Positions 47,331 to 60,336 of a DNA stretch of 64,000 bases are shown here, piece by piece; position 1 is the first letter of the stretch, and each line of letters opens with the position of its first letter. A program made the position numbers and the translations under genes. Source of the DNA: Lineus longissimus (taxonomy: Eukaryota > Nemertea > Pilidiophora > Heteronemertea > Lineidae). The stretch covers positions 3,357,501-3,421,500 of the forward strand of contig NC_088310.1 in the NCBI RefSeq assembly GCF_910592395.1, given 5' to 3'. A model generated the notes under the pieces. The model was not told where the DNA came from and did not search any database. It saw only the letters and a program-made list of their open reading frames with translations.

Positions 47331-50300
47331 TTCTGAACTTCCTTGTCCTGTCAATGTATATTTAGCCACAGCTGGTGCATCTTCAGCCCCAGGGATTTGA
47401 CTTTTCTAAACTCTTTGCATGCTCTTAATGGCAAAGTATGAGTTTTGGGTGGAACCATAGAAGGCAGGATGAAGCATTCACACTCAATTGCAGTCAGAAT
47501 TCAGGCTAAACCCCATTTTGTACCCCCTCCCAAATTAAAAGGTTTCCGTTGTTTCATTGATATGAAAGCAAAAACATTGTCATTTGATAGTTAGCATGAT
47601 CAGGAACTATTATCACTTGACGATTTACTGTACTATTATTTGAATTAGGTCGCCGGTATGTCTCGCCGTGGAAAGGAATGGGCGACTTCCTTAGTTGTCT
47701 TGAGTACCTTCATTTGTTATTTCTGTAACGACTGTCGTGTTCTTGCTGCCCGTCTCCCTCTTGATTTATATTGGCGTTTGCACTATGACAAATTGCCGGG
47801 TCTGGCGCAGACGATTTGCGTTCCCAGGAATAAGCTGTCTAACTGAAACTGGTCATGAGAGGAGGGTCAGACCTAGCTTTCGTTCGGGATCAGACAATTT
47901 GATCAGAGTCTTTCCAGAGACTCTGATTTGATCAAGTGTTTTGAAAAACTTTAAGGCTGGTCTTAAGTAAATGTTCGCGTAAAACTTTTGAATTTGGAAA
48001 TTTAAGGACCAAATTTGATGCTTGAATGACGGTACTGGTTTGACTCTTGAAGCCGCCATTTGGGTCTCCAAACTTCGATCACTATCATATCTTCATCCAG
48101 ACGTTACAAAGCGAGGCACGGTCTTAAAATTATTCAAGTAGTAGTTTGGTTTTTTGCTCACACCAAATCAATGACCTAAGGCTCCAGGCAATATAAATGT
48201 CTGTTAGGAAGATGTTTTTCTGATGACAGTCAGCTGGAGGCCCTTTTAAGTATCGTTGACATATTTGACATGGGCACAAATAACTTTGTTTAAAATCACC
48301 TCGGGCTTTCATTTACTCATCATGACTACTCGCCCGGAAACCACCTGGTATCTTATTTCACAATTTTCTATCTGATTAAAGGCAGGAATTGCCTTCGTTT
48401 GCTCAAATAGTTGGTGAACCCTGATCAAAGCCATTGGATACAAATTTATAATTCAAAGGTAAGGTGGAGAAAAAAAAGACAATTCAAGTATTTCTGTTGA
48501 GTACATATTCGATACTGGTAGATGAAATGTCAAGACATAACTAATTGTCAGTTTTATCATTCGTAGTATTTCATCTTATAAATCTCAATCGTAATGTAGC
48601 ATCCACCAAGAAAGGGATGACGTCCTAGATATGTTTAATAGGGGAAACGCAGGAGAACGAGTGGGTCAACCTTTATTACTTGTATCAAAAATATTACCTC
48701 AAAGTATTACATCACCTTGAATTAATATGTTTTCTCTTATATGCACATGGTCTAGGTTGACTTGTTCGTCAGTAAAAGTAATTCTCATACAAGCAGGCCA
48801 CTAAAGATAGTTGAAACTAAGAAAGTTTACTGGCTGGAAAAGGAAGTTTCGGTCCGCATAGATCTATAGATAGTCTCTGCGTAAACACTTGCTTGTAGTA
48901 TCAATAGACATTAATCCCATTGGTTAACGTGATATCTTCACTTCATGATTGGCTTACTCAACCTTGAAACTGGTTGAGAAGTCTCCCAATGAGATCGTAA
49001 TTTTAGTACTAAAATCCCTTCATAGACGTGCATTCATGAGTGCTTTCTGCGATATTTGTCACCTAAGCCACTAAATAAAAACTCCTCTTTAATGGACAGA
49101 TTTGGTAAATATCTCAGTTGAGGGCACTCTAATTTCATACTTGATGGAGTATCTTCAGGATTAACCTTGGAGATTTACCTTGGGGATTCTCCTTGCTACT
49201 TATTACACAGTTATAAGGATTATTCACATGCATGGCACTTTTCATCATGTTGGGGTCACGTGAATGCACACTGATGGCATTCCGCCTGAAAAATCCTCAG
49301 TGGGCGATTTCTTTCGAAGCCATCAAAGGAATCAGAGTCATCCATGAGCTTGTTCACGTGACATTAATATGAACTGACCTTTTTTAGTGCACTGATGATG
49401 ACGGCCGTGCATGTCAAGTCGAAATATTTGGTTTCGAACACTGCTTGTTGCAGAATAACTTTTAAATCATCCATGGAAAACTATTAGACAAAGTACTTAA
49501 ATTTATTGATCAGAGGAATACTTTAAGAAACAAAAAATAGTATTCTACTGAGTTTGTGATTGCAAAAGAAAGCAAAACACTCACAAGAAGTATGTTTCCC
49601 CTGTTTCGGAGCAGCCTTGCCATAAAATACTCATCCATCATTCTGAAGTTTTGTTTTGGGGAACGAACACCGATATCTTCCTCAATCACTGTCAAGGGTA
49701 CTATTTACTTTATCTCTAGGTATTTGTATGACGTGAGTACTGTAGTGGTCTATTTGTCTTTCTGACTGGGGATAATCGTCCTTTTAACCTCTTACATGTC
49801 AACATTCCCTCCCTTATCTCCCGCAACGTTTGAGAGAGGTAAGTGGCCATGCTTCCTTTCTTCTTTTAGTCTTTGTGTTGATCATGTGGTTGGTAGAAGA
49901 TGCTGAAGTGGAAATACGTAAAAGATTGGGGGAAACAACTTTTTTATTTCATGACGAATGAAGTAAAGAAGGTGAAGTCTCTAAGATCAGTTTCAAAGGA
50001 ATCAATTTCTTAAGGAAATTTGAAAAACCAGCGACCTCCTTGAGGAAAATGGTCACTTTGTAATGCGTTACAATGGAAGTACTCGCCGAGCACATTATTT
50101 GGTGAGTTGAAATTATTTGAATTATTATATGAGTGTTTAAAATCACCTTCAATTACTGTACAGTTTGAAAATAAGTTTGAAAAATTAACTTTGGAACTAA
50201 TTTGTCAGAGTGACTCTTACCCAAAGATTATATGACAAGACTGAACTTATACGGCCGTTCTGATCAGCTTCCATTATTGGTTGTCAGTATGGCTTCATCT

Positions 50301-53165
50301 CTTCCGTGACATCCGCTTGTGGCTTGATTATTGCCTAATTTTAGATAAAATCCTTAGATCTCCCCATTGTTCGACCCCAGGCTTCTTTTAGCTGATGTGA
50401 TCGCAGAAAACAAGTTGAAGTCAAAGAAATCAAGGTTGTTTACACTGAAAAGGGAGAGATATTCCTAGGAAAACATCCGGCTGGATTTTAGGCTTTCTGT
50501 GATTAAATCCTTAATGGATAGGTCTATTACAATAACGGTACTACATGACATTTTGAAACCAAACCATTAGGCTGCCACTCTAATGGACATATTCTTAGAG
50601 TGTTTTGAGGCTTTAATGCGGGCAGATCTTGATGACCCCTATGGTAATCGAGGACGGAAGACAGTTGCTCAACTTTGCATTTAGTCGGTCATCTTTTCCA
50701 ATAATGTTACAGGCCAATAATGTTACAAATTTTCAAATTTAGTTACAAATTTCAAATTTTTAACAAACGTCGTCGACACATTTGACCTTTATCATCTGTC
50801 GATTACTTTCCTGGGTTCTGTTTTCTTCATTTCTGTCTTACATTGTTAGCCAGGTCAGACTGTCTCGAACATATATATAGACATCTTTTGCATCAAAGCT
50901 TTAAAAAATTACCATGAACTAAATTATTTTTTGAATGGGGTGACTATTCAGTTTAAATGAACTACGTGAAGTTAAAATTGTTATTGTATGTTTTGAAAGG
51001 AACAACAAATTCTTTACTCTCAAATTTCCATATCAGGATGAAATTCTGTAACTTAATACAAAATGTCATATCTTCTTTAAACTGATAAAGAAACAGAATT
51101 TAAGAAAAAACTGGCGTCACATTTTCAACTGTTCGCTCTTAAGATTGAATGTCAATGAAGCCAATAATCTTTAGTGGAGCTCTTGGTTGGAGATCACGTT
51201 ATGTCTGTGACAATTAGAAGAAGTTTTAGCACAAAAAATCAAAAACAAGTTTGAGAAAGCTTTTTAGAGAAAGTGTGGTCGAATAGGTACTGTAAGGGAT
51301 GAGAGTTAGGATCACTTATTGCACAATGCAGAATATCAATGGTCACATTGTCCTCCATTGCGGTTGGTGACTTGGAAGAAACCAATTCACCACATGATCT
51401 TACTTTTGTTGTTTGGAGGGCTGCCCGATATGGGGCCAATTGATGGGTTTATTGTTCGTATACTTACCCATCACAAAATTGCTCACTTTGTGAGAATCAT
51501 CTTCGCCTTTCTCAGTCAGCAGCAGGCGCTTGCATTAGATCTACTTCCGAAATCACAATAATCTCATAGCATTTCATCCGACTTATCAGAATCATTATTA
51601 GAAATCGTTATTTACGTTATTTATTTTACTTAGAGTTTGAATTGTTTTTTGAAAGATTAGTTTCTGACGTTAAATGATATCAGCTGAAATAGCTTACTGA
51701 ACCTGGACTTTAGATTTATCAGCTTAGATTACTTTGATCGTGGAAGAAAATATCTCGCACAAATCTGGCCTTCAACAATAAGAAGACGTGAAGTTAATGT
51801 CTGCTTTCAATCTTCATTACCCTGAATCAAAAGTAAGGTAAGAAAAGCTGTCGTCATTTGAGGAAAAGCTTTACTCTGGAACAATTTATGACGATTTAAA
51901 TAAAACAGAGAACATTCACTTTGCTAAAGGGAAAATCCTAAAGTGCCATTTTAATTAGGATTTGCATTATGGACTTTCCATGTATCGGGAAATGCCTTGA
52001 GCAGGAATTATGTTATGTTTTTGGAAGATTTTCCCATCAAAACAGCCGTTTATTATCAGCAGCAATTTGCTGCAGCATAAAGAAAGGCCAAGGATACTGC
52101 TTCCCATTATGTTTCAATGAGAGGAAATTTTACTTAAGACGCATGCTCCGATGATTGACATTATGTGTCGCGCTGTGCTGAAACCTTACATCATTGGCGA
52201 TGTTACGTCATGAAGCATGTGTGGAGACTTCTCTCCTCTCTGACCCTCGATGGCATGATAAGGCCTGTGCATGAACTGGAACCAACCCTCATTGCCAACA
52301 TTTGGGGAGTAGAGGAAATTGGACTAGATAAGTGCAGATGATTAAATGAAAAAGGGATGCTCTGAAAACATGGACTAAATCAGCAACATGAAAGGATGCC
52401 AAAGACTTCTCCAAACCGAGCATTACCATTACCCGCTTAGTGTGTCTCTGGTGATTATCTCTCGTCAGTGGAAGCGCTGGTCATGCCAGTTGAAGAACTG
52501 GTTCAAAAAGCAACTCAGGAAGACTCTTTCCATCTTTTTGTAAAAAGAGGTTGACATGCAAGTTAGGAAAAGTAGTCAGGCAATTAACTGCTTTTCGGTG
52601 AATGGTCTTTTGACCCCATGGAGGCCAATTAACTCATCATCAAGTGATTATGGGATAAGCTTTGCCGAAAAGGTTTGGCAGTTGTTTCAACAATTCGTAC
52701 AAGTGGTCCAAGTTCATGAGATGTCCTACAACTAATCCTGCTCCTTATACTTCATCTGCAAATGACGTGGGTGATTTTAATGTGAGCGTCTGGCTCAAAA
52801 CCACTTTACCAACCACCGCCGTATAAAGACTTGATCAGCTCATCTAGCAAGGTTGTCCCCGTAAATGGGCCCATTTACTTCAACCTGTTATCTTCAGGGA
52901 CCGTGTAGTCACTGGCCGTCTGTAACTGGAGTGTCATCTCTCAAAGGAGAATGCTTTCTGTGTGACAGTTTGTAAGAGATTGACATGTCTGTTTTCATCT
53001 CAAATTCCTGCAACGAGATATCTTTGAAAGGATGAGACCTTTCAGCGTGTTCGAGTAGGTTTTGGGCACAATGGCCATTGGGATGTCTAGACTGGCAGAC
53101 CAGACTATGTATGTAAAACTAACTACTGTAAGCTGACCATTCTAACACATCTTGTTTACATGTTT
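47331..53165. other. Long non-coding stretch, nothing recognised
   Basis: No mobile element, tRNA or tandem array is evident over almost 6 kb, except a short duplicated CCAATAATGTTACA at about 50697-50726. Short open frames (for example 47658-47846) show no domain. It is the longest repeat-poor part of the window. Confidence 0.45.
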
Positions 53166-53361
53166 CACTTAGGAGGCTTTTACCGACTTCTTTACGGTTT
53201 CTCAAACTTTTTCCTGATTTATCCGACCAAAGTCCGACATTGTCCGATTTTCCCTGAAAGGTCGGATTTCTAAAAGTCTGAAAAGTACTAGGGCTAACCA
53301 AAATAGAGCAATAAAGATCAAAGGCCGATGTTAAATGGAGTTAATGGGATCGATGTTCACC
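53166..53361. mobile_element. Foldback/MITE element, family F, copy 8 (left half)
   Basis: CACTTAGGAGGC, TTCTTTACGGTTTCTCAAAC, CCTGATTTATCCGACCAAAG, CTGAAAGGTCGGATTTCTAA and the middle part AGAGCAATAAAGATCAAAGG ... GTTCACC follow the family order. The right arm is missing. Confidence 0.8.
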
Positions 53362-54123
53362 GCCGGTAAGGCGGCATGCATAGTTATGACTAATGACAAG
53401 AATCTAGAAAAGACTAGTTTTTATTTATTCGAGTTATAAGGACTAGCCTTAATCTATTCTTGCTGAAGATGACAAGAGTGGGAACAGTGTTGAGCTTGTT
53501 GGTACAACATGCACAAGTACCTAATTGACCTATTAGACCGAAAAGAACAACTAAACATGAACACGTACCGATCCAGTTAGGCTTAACATGATGTAGATGG
53601 TCTCATCAGTACTGTCTGTATTCAGTTTGATTCACGATTGCTTGTTTCTCATAGTGACAGTCATGAGACTAACACTTGTACGTGTCCATGACGCCGTCAT
53701 TAGCCCCGGATTATTGCAGTTTTTATGATACAATATGAAGCCACCTGGGACAAATTATTGTCTAACATGTCTGGTGCGATGGAAGAATTTGTGTGGTCAA
53801 TATACGACATGGAACCATCACTTAATTGATGGTAACAGCCTTTCGGCTAATTTTATGTCATGTTGTTTGGTATCAAAGATATGTGGTTAACATCGGTCTA
53901 CAAAATGTATCAGCTTGTCTGATTATTATCAGAGCGATGAATTTTGTGCTGCGACATCATCACGTTGTCGACAGGAACTTCGAATTGGTAATTTGATGTC
54001 GTTGTTTTGGCATCAAAGGTGCATGTGCGTGAAACTTGGACTAGGAAGGATTGTACTATGTTATAAATGTTGTGGTCTAGTAGAATCAGCTTGCCATGCA
54101 CTTCAAAAGCACCTAATCCAATT
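53362..54123. other. Non-coding stretch, nothing recognised
   Basis: No supported feature. Confidence 0.45.
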
Positions 54124-54240
54124 CGGAGAGAAGCAAATAGAGTAAAGTGCCTTAAGGACACGAGAGCAAAGTAGCAGGGATCCTTCTGCAAGTCGAACCT
54201 ACTAACTCCTGGTGATGCGGCCAGGCACGAAGTAGGCATA
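54124..54240 (-). mobile_element. tRNA-derived SINE fragment, same tail family as 18.6 kb
   Basis: On the minus strand box-B-like AGGTTCGACTT (54200-54190) is followed by CGTGTCCTTAAGGCACTTTA and CTCTATTTGCTTCTCTCC. This matches the tail at 18734-18782 with the same order and spacing except for a short loss of GAGC/GGGC. The head is degenerate. A 130-codon minus-strand frame covers it but has no independent coding support. Confidence 0.7.
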
Positions 54241-55270
54241 GACATTCGTCGTCGATCACATCTCAACCTATCTTTTTGTTTTCGAGTAAATGGCCATAAC
54301 ATTTCTAGACAAAACCATAAAGACAGGACTCATGATTACTCATACTGAATTTATCCTTGGAAATCGCATTTGAATATTATTTGTCATGATCCTGTCTGAC
54401 ACAGGTAATCAGTTTTCATTAAGTTTAGTACGTCGAGACAGATAGGCATTAATGTCGAGACAGTTGTTGTCAGAGATGGGTTCTGAGAGATATGTCTAGT
54501 CTCAAATATCTATCATGACGTCATCATGGGACCTACCTAATTATTTGTAGCTAACAGCTGTAATTTGACAGATGAAACAAAGACAAATGTTTTGCCATAG
54601 ATTTCGTAGGTTTCGTAGGTCTCCAAGTCACCATTTATTGCTAGAACCAGATCAATGGCTTGCTGATACCAGTGATACACATATCTTTAAGATATATGGC
54701 CGACTACCATGTTTTATCTTCATATCTACATGAAAGATTATGCCAGTTATTGATGTAAAATGTCCTGTTTGCGCAATTTACGATCTTCGATAGCTTGGTA
54801 TCGCAATGATAATGAAGAATGCCTCACAATATCCTTTTATCACAACTCTTCCTCTTGTCTTATGTGTTGTCAGCTAAATGGGGCATTTCTTCTGAGGGCT
54901 AAGCCATCTGTGATTGGGTGACTGTTGTTTTTCAATTGGGCTTAAGTAGAGTGACATATCAGGGGTTGTGAGCAACTTTGGACTATTAAACACTCCGCAA
55001 AGCAGTGATCCTTTTTGATTGATGCGACCTGAGATCATCGTCGCTTTTGACAGAACTGCGTTCGTCACTTCAGATGATTGCAACCTGCAATCAACATCAA
55101 AGCAGGCAGTTTTTTACCCGCAGATGAGCAATCATTTGTCGCTCATCACAATGCAGGTAACAGCAACAAAAGTCACTCATTTGCAGGATGCTTTATAGAA
55201 AGAGCCAGGGAGAAAGAGTTAGCGATATTACTATCTCCGTCTCCTTGCACGTCCTTGATGTTTGTCTCTG
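54241..55270. other. Non-coding stretch, nothing recognised
   Basis: No supported feature. Confidence 0.45.
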
Positions 55271-56095
55271 GTTGCGTGCCAATGTGGAATGGTCATCAGA
55301 TGCCCCTTGTCCATTTCGTGATGATGTTGTCAGTAATGATTACAGGTTTACAATTTGTCTCGTTTGCTGATAGTTTGTTGTGACATCGCCTCTAGGAGTC
55401 AGTATTGGAGCACAACCTTTGGTAACTTTTCATCATAGATTGAAATAAAAGCCGATTCCGTTATTGGAACCTCCTCAAGTGGTTAAGTTCCTCTATCAAA
55501 CATTGATCCAAGGTTGCTTAGCATTAATAGCATTAGTAGCATTAGCATGACATCCTGACCACCACGACTTTTACATCTTAGCAATTCAAAATGTTGTATT
55601 GTACATTTACGGAGAGTATAAAGCCATGAGAGTTAGATTGTCGTGTGACGGTCTCAACATCATTCTGAATGTAAGTTTGCAATAATTTCCCGTATGAGTG
55701 ACCATGGTGTCAGTTCCCTAGGCTGCATCCAAAGGTCAAATGGTCATCAGACAGTTTTGTCCATTACACGACATTGCTGGAAAATATTATGGTTTTACAA
55801 TTTTTTCAATGCTGCTGACAGTCATAATAATTGAAGAAGAAGAAGAAAACTGTATGGTTTCAGAAATGATATCTTATGCCCCTTACCGGCGGCCATGGCA
55901 TGACGTGGTCATTACAAATTATTTCATCTCATTTACGGACAGTGACATGGTGTGTTCATGTTACTCGACCTTACAGGAAGTAGTCTTATGGGCAAATGAG
56001 GTTGCGACCATCACTCGTGTTCAGAAAGATCGTCTGATGTTCCTCGGCCATTGCATGACATTGCCATTACAGATTATTTCAGCTTGATTGCAGAC
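55271..56095 (+). repeat. Diverged tandem array, four units near multiples of 150 bp
   Basis: AATGGTCATCAGA at 55288 recurs at 55739 (451 bp). GGCCATGGCATGAC at 55891 recurs as GGCCATTGCATGAC at 56046 (155 bp). All four units contain CCATT/CCATG...GA(T/C)...ATTACA followed by TTACAATTT or TTATTTCA. The 115-codon frame at 55740-56087 runs through the array and is not considered a gene. Confidence 0.65.
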
Positions 56096-57545
56096 AAGAC
56101 GTGGTTTGTTTCTGTCAATTATGTTAATTTCTGGTGAGAAAGAAATCGACTTAATGACATGCCATACAATCAAGATATGTTAAGTTAAGTTAATATGTTA
56201 ACAGAAGTAAACTGCTTTATGTAATCGATATATTTCAAGATCTTAGTCATCAAATCCTCTTGAGAGATTCGGTCTTCATAAAAACAGCGTATCTCTCAAA
56301 GAGAATTTGCGATCTATATACAAGTTCTGTTAAAAAGTCACTATATTGCGATAAAGCAAAAAAGAGCATTTGTTGGGATGTTCAAAACAAACATTGAGCT
56401 AACGGTGATGAAGAAGTTGAAAAGATGAAAAGGAATTTTTGACATATTTTGAAGACACAGAAAAGGTTAATCAAGTTTTCTTGACAGATTTAGTGGGAAT
56501 AGATATAAACCTTGTTTAAACTTCTTAACAGGTCTGATTCAAAGAAGATAAAAATATCCAGAAAGGTATTAAATAAGAGCAATATTTTGTTCGTTGACAT
56601 AATAAGTGTATTTAATCATAAATATCAATATATCTGTTGCATGCAGGATGGTTTTAAAAAGGAATGCAGACATAGTAATGATGGATGGATGCATTAGTAA
56701 CGACACAATGATCAAATTACATAGTATCCCACGCCAGTTTCCGGGGAGCTTTTAAGAAACTCTGCACTATATGTTTGGAAATCTTGTAAAGTTTTAAGTA
56801 GCTGTCGGTGAAATAATACCGTGCAATTACATTAGTATTTATAACTTTAATGTATTTAAGGGTATTTATGGAGAAAAGACTTTCTCATGAGAAACTTGGA
56901 TCAATGAAAATTTTAATGCCCGTGTCACGCATTTCCCAACAACTTCACCTCACGAGGCGTGTTGCTACCTCAACCAAAGCAACCAAGGCAGGTGATCTCG
57001 GGCCATGTGACGTCTTGCGATGCGTGGTACGGCTGATAGATCGGAAATGATTTACTGCTTTTCCAGGTGACATCAATTAGTAGATGTAAGTAATTACCCT
57101 CATACATGTCAAATGCCTTTTTCCATGGTGGGTCACAAATGTTTTTGATATAAGTCAAACCAGATTTGCTCATTCATATATCGTGTATTTAAAAAATGAG
57201 ATAGGTTTTTGAGAACAAAAACCGAGCAAATAGATATAAATCTACTGAATGAAGGTCATATTATACTGCCTGGTGAACCTTGTGTAGCTATAAAAGTATG
57301 ATTTTCCATAAATATTTATGGAATAATTTTCGATGTAATTATGGTTTATGACTGACATGTTGAAGGTCATAGCGTTCAATTCTCATAAAAAGGATTTCAT
57401 CAAAAATTGGTTCTGGTTGTGGTTGCCTATTTGAAATTACATTAACAACAATTTTGAATATATTTCCATTTCAAATTTTTTTCAATCAAACCTCGCGTCA
57501 GATTTGACAGTGGCAGCAATAAGGCAGGGGTATCAGACCAATCTT
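56096..57545. other. Non-coding stretch, nothing recognised
   Basis: AT-rich with no supported feature. Confidence 0.45.
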
Positions 57546-57868
57546 TGGGCGTATTCGAATCCCAGCACATGATCAACACATAGAGCTGTTCCCATGTCGG
57601 TAGTATACGATGTATTAAATTGTATCATGTGCATTTCATCTGTAGGCCTACATGTATTATTTACTAATCAACTTAGGAAAAAGATGCTTTTTCAAAAGTT
57701 GCCACCATATTGGTTTTAGTCGTTCCTGGTCCATCCCTCAAAAAGTTGGAGAGTGAAAAACCAGCTTGCGAATGATATCAAGTGACAGTTCCCGAGTCTA
57801 TTCTTGACGGTTGTAACTCGTTCTTGGTTCGGTTCGAACATGAGTGCAGGGATTCGAATAGGCCCTTT
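57546..57868. repeat. Inverted pair around TATTCGAATCCC
   Basis: GGGCGTATTCGAATCCCAGC near 57548 matches the reverse complement of GCAGGGATTCGAATAGGCCC near 57847-57866. Both contain a TTCGAATCC core like a tRNA box B, but I find no box A at the right distance. The arms are about 28 bp and 270 bp apart. Confidence 0.45.
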
Positions 57869-58164
57869 GGTTATGGGTCAGCCACCTGATAAACTCTTCT
57901 CAGATAGCTTCTAACTGGTGGTGTGTTTAAATATGGCATATTTTTATACAAATTAGTCAGTGACCTATCCAAGTTAAGAAACAGCTTAAAGCAATTTGAC
58001 ACTAATTGCAGCTTTTAATCCAACTCTGTTCGGATATTGTTTTTTTCAGGTTCACTCATCTTACCCCTGGGAGAAATGATTGGGAGTTTATCATTTTAGG
58101 TTGGTCAAATTTACAAGATAAGAATAATGGTAAATGGGTACAGGTAACAGTACAATTGTTTTCA

Positions 58165-58400
58165 ACAATGGCGAGTGCGGTGGCATAGTGGACTACTGAC
58201 CGAGAGGTCTTGGGTTCGAATCCAATCCAAGACACTTTGGAGATGCACTCACTTCACAAATACACACTTGCTACCACAAACCAAGTTCTCATATACTCCT
58301 ATTGGGCACTTTGAACCATCGTGGTGTTGGTTCAGAGTCCTCTAAGGACGATACAAAATAGTCGTCAAAAGGTGCAACATAAGTCCCAGATTTGTATCCG
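58165..58400 (+). mobile_element. tRNA-derived SINE
   Basis: Box A TGGCATAGTGG (58181-58191) and box B GGTTCGAATCC (58213-58223) both match the Pol III consensus fully, but the gap between them is short, consistent with loss of part of the anticodon arm. The body continues with CACTTTGGAGATGCACTCAC and GGGCACTTTGAACCATCGTG. The 3' limit is unclear, and no poly-A or simple repeat is visible at the end. Confidence 0.7.
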
Positions 58401-59176
58401 ATTATACAGGCGCATTGAAAAGTTACCAAGGTAACGAAGCAGAAACCAAGGTACATTCATGTGCATGCATAACTGGATACAAAATGTGGAAAAATTGTTT
58501 GAACTTCTGCCGACTGCAGCACTAATTTATCCTCTAAGGGAGTATTGAGGACTTTGATTTGGTTTCACTTCCCTTCAAATCACCACCTTTGTTATAAGGG
58601 CACAAGACATCTCGCCACTGGATATGTCAATAAAGAAATCCAAATTAGAAAAAGGATTACTGTATCGAAAGATTACGTGATCGGAAAATTCTTTAACAGA
58701 ACTGACACGTGAAGAAGCCTGCCTTTGATACGTGTAGACTGTCAGAGAAACATGTTGCAAGTGTTATTTTGCTTGCCAGCTGAAAGTGCTTCATATTTTT
58801 ATCGGCCGGGCTGCGTTTCATGCTGCAACTAATAGACAGGTGCTCTATAAAAAATATTTTCATCTTTATGGTTTATATTTCAAGCACGTTTTCTGTCGCT
58901 AACACCTGTTATTGAATACGTGGCATCATTGACCATTTTCTTGGAGGTTTTTTTACTCCTATGCGAGATGCTCCGGATTTCTCCAGCTTCCTTTGAGGCA
59001 GTGACATTTTGTCATGCATTTGTGATGCATCATAGTACATTGTGTCATGACTCCGACATACTGGTATATTGGAATGTCGGAACACTCTGTGATGGTCATT
59101 TACAATCACATATTAAAAACGTATGGTTTTCTGTTTCACAGTGCGAGTGCAAGCTTAAATGCAACCACTGCTTTTT

Positions 59177-59227
59177 AGCTCACCTCTTAGCAGAGGTGAG
59201 CTTATCCCATACCGTGGCGTCCGTCGT

Positions 59228-59295
<68 letters not shown>

Positions 59296-60320
59296 CGTCG
59301 TCCGTTAGCAGGGCACGTTTCGTAACTGTTAGAGCTATTGAGTTGAAACTTGATACACATGTACCCTTATGTAATGACACCTTGGAGACCAAGTTTCGGT
59401 CCGATTCGTTTCATGGTTTGGCCACCAGGGGGCCAAACGTTAAAAGTGAAAATATGCAATATCTCCCTTAATAGTAGTCGGGAAATTTTGAAAAAAATAT
59501 GGTAGGTACTTCTAGCAAAGGTGCATCATATATCCTCCGGGTTTTTGATTTGACCTCCTTTTCAAGGTCACAGAGGTCAAATGTTGTAAATTGGCCGTTA
59601 GGATGTAACGATGGCACGTTTCTAAACTGCAATGACTATTGATACCAAATTTGGTACACATTTACCCCTTAGTCAGGTGATCTCAGGGACCGAAGTTTGG
59701 TCCAATATGATTCACCACTTGACCACCAGGGGGCAAAATCCAAAAAACCTTAAAAATGTGATTATTCCTTAACTTCTTGCCCGATTGCCACCAATTTGAT
59801 ATCATGGGTACATATAACCACCATACAGTATATGTCACACAGGTTTTTAATTTGACCTTCTTGTCAAGGTCACAGAGGTCAAATGGCGTAAATTTGCCGT
59901 CAGGCCGTAACTATGGCACGTTTCTTAACTGCAATGACTATTGATCACAAATTAAGTACACATGTACCCCTTGGTCAGGTTATCTCAGGTACCGAAGTTT
60001 GGTGCGATCTGATTTGCCGTTTGGCCTCCAGGGAGGGGGCCAAATCCTAGATTCTTCAAAATGCCTTTATTCCTAGTAATGACTTGCCCGATTGGCACCA
60101 ATTTTATATCATAGGTACATCTAATTCTAACAACCATTCAATGTGTCACCCGGGTCGTCTTTGATTTGACCTACTTTTCAAGGTCACAGAGGTCGAATGT
60201 ACTGTAAATTGGCCATTTTGGGGAAATTGTAATTGCTTGGACCTACATCAAACCTAACACTACATGACACAATACCATGCTCTTTATCCATCTTTCCTCC
60301 ACATGAGGTGAGCACAATGG
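59177..60320. mobile_element. Mosaic repeat element with terminal hairpin, (GTC)n and three internal repeats
   Basis: Starts with a perfect hairpin AGCTCACCTCT-TAGC-AGAGGTGAGCT (59177-59202). It continues TTATCCCATACCGTGGCGTC into a (GTC)n tract at 59230-59296, then three direct repeats each ending AAGGTCACAGAGGTC(A/G)AATG at 59564, 59866 and 60180 (spacings 302 and 314 bp). Each repeat contains GGCACGTTTC-like, TACACATGTACCCCTT-like and CCACCAGGGGGC-like blocks. It closes with GAGGTGAGC near 60306, the inverse of the GCTCACCTC start. Short inverted ends and lack of a coding frame fit a non-autonomous DNA element. Similar TTAGCTCACCT-type ends are, from memory, frequent in molluscs and other marine invertebrates. 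Confidence 0.7.
59230..59296. repeat. (GTC)n microsatellite
   Basis: An almost pure GTC/CGT run flanked on both sides by GTCCGTCGTCCGT, so the array sits symmetrically between two imperfect units. It makes polyarginine frames on both strands (CGT on plus, CGA on minus), which should not be taken as protein. Confidence 0.95.
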
Positions 60321-60336
60321 CCCTGGCCATTTCATT

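Noticed and set aside
55740-56087. 115-codon open frame
   Set aside because: It spans three diverged repeat units, with no preserved frame between them and no domain.
58920-59471. 183-codon frame with a polyarginine run
   Set aside because: The arginines are the (CGT)n microsatellite. The opposite strand also gives polyarginine, and the frame crosses the start of a mobile element.
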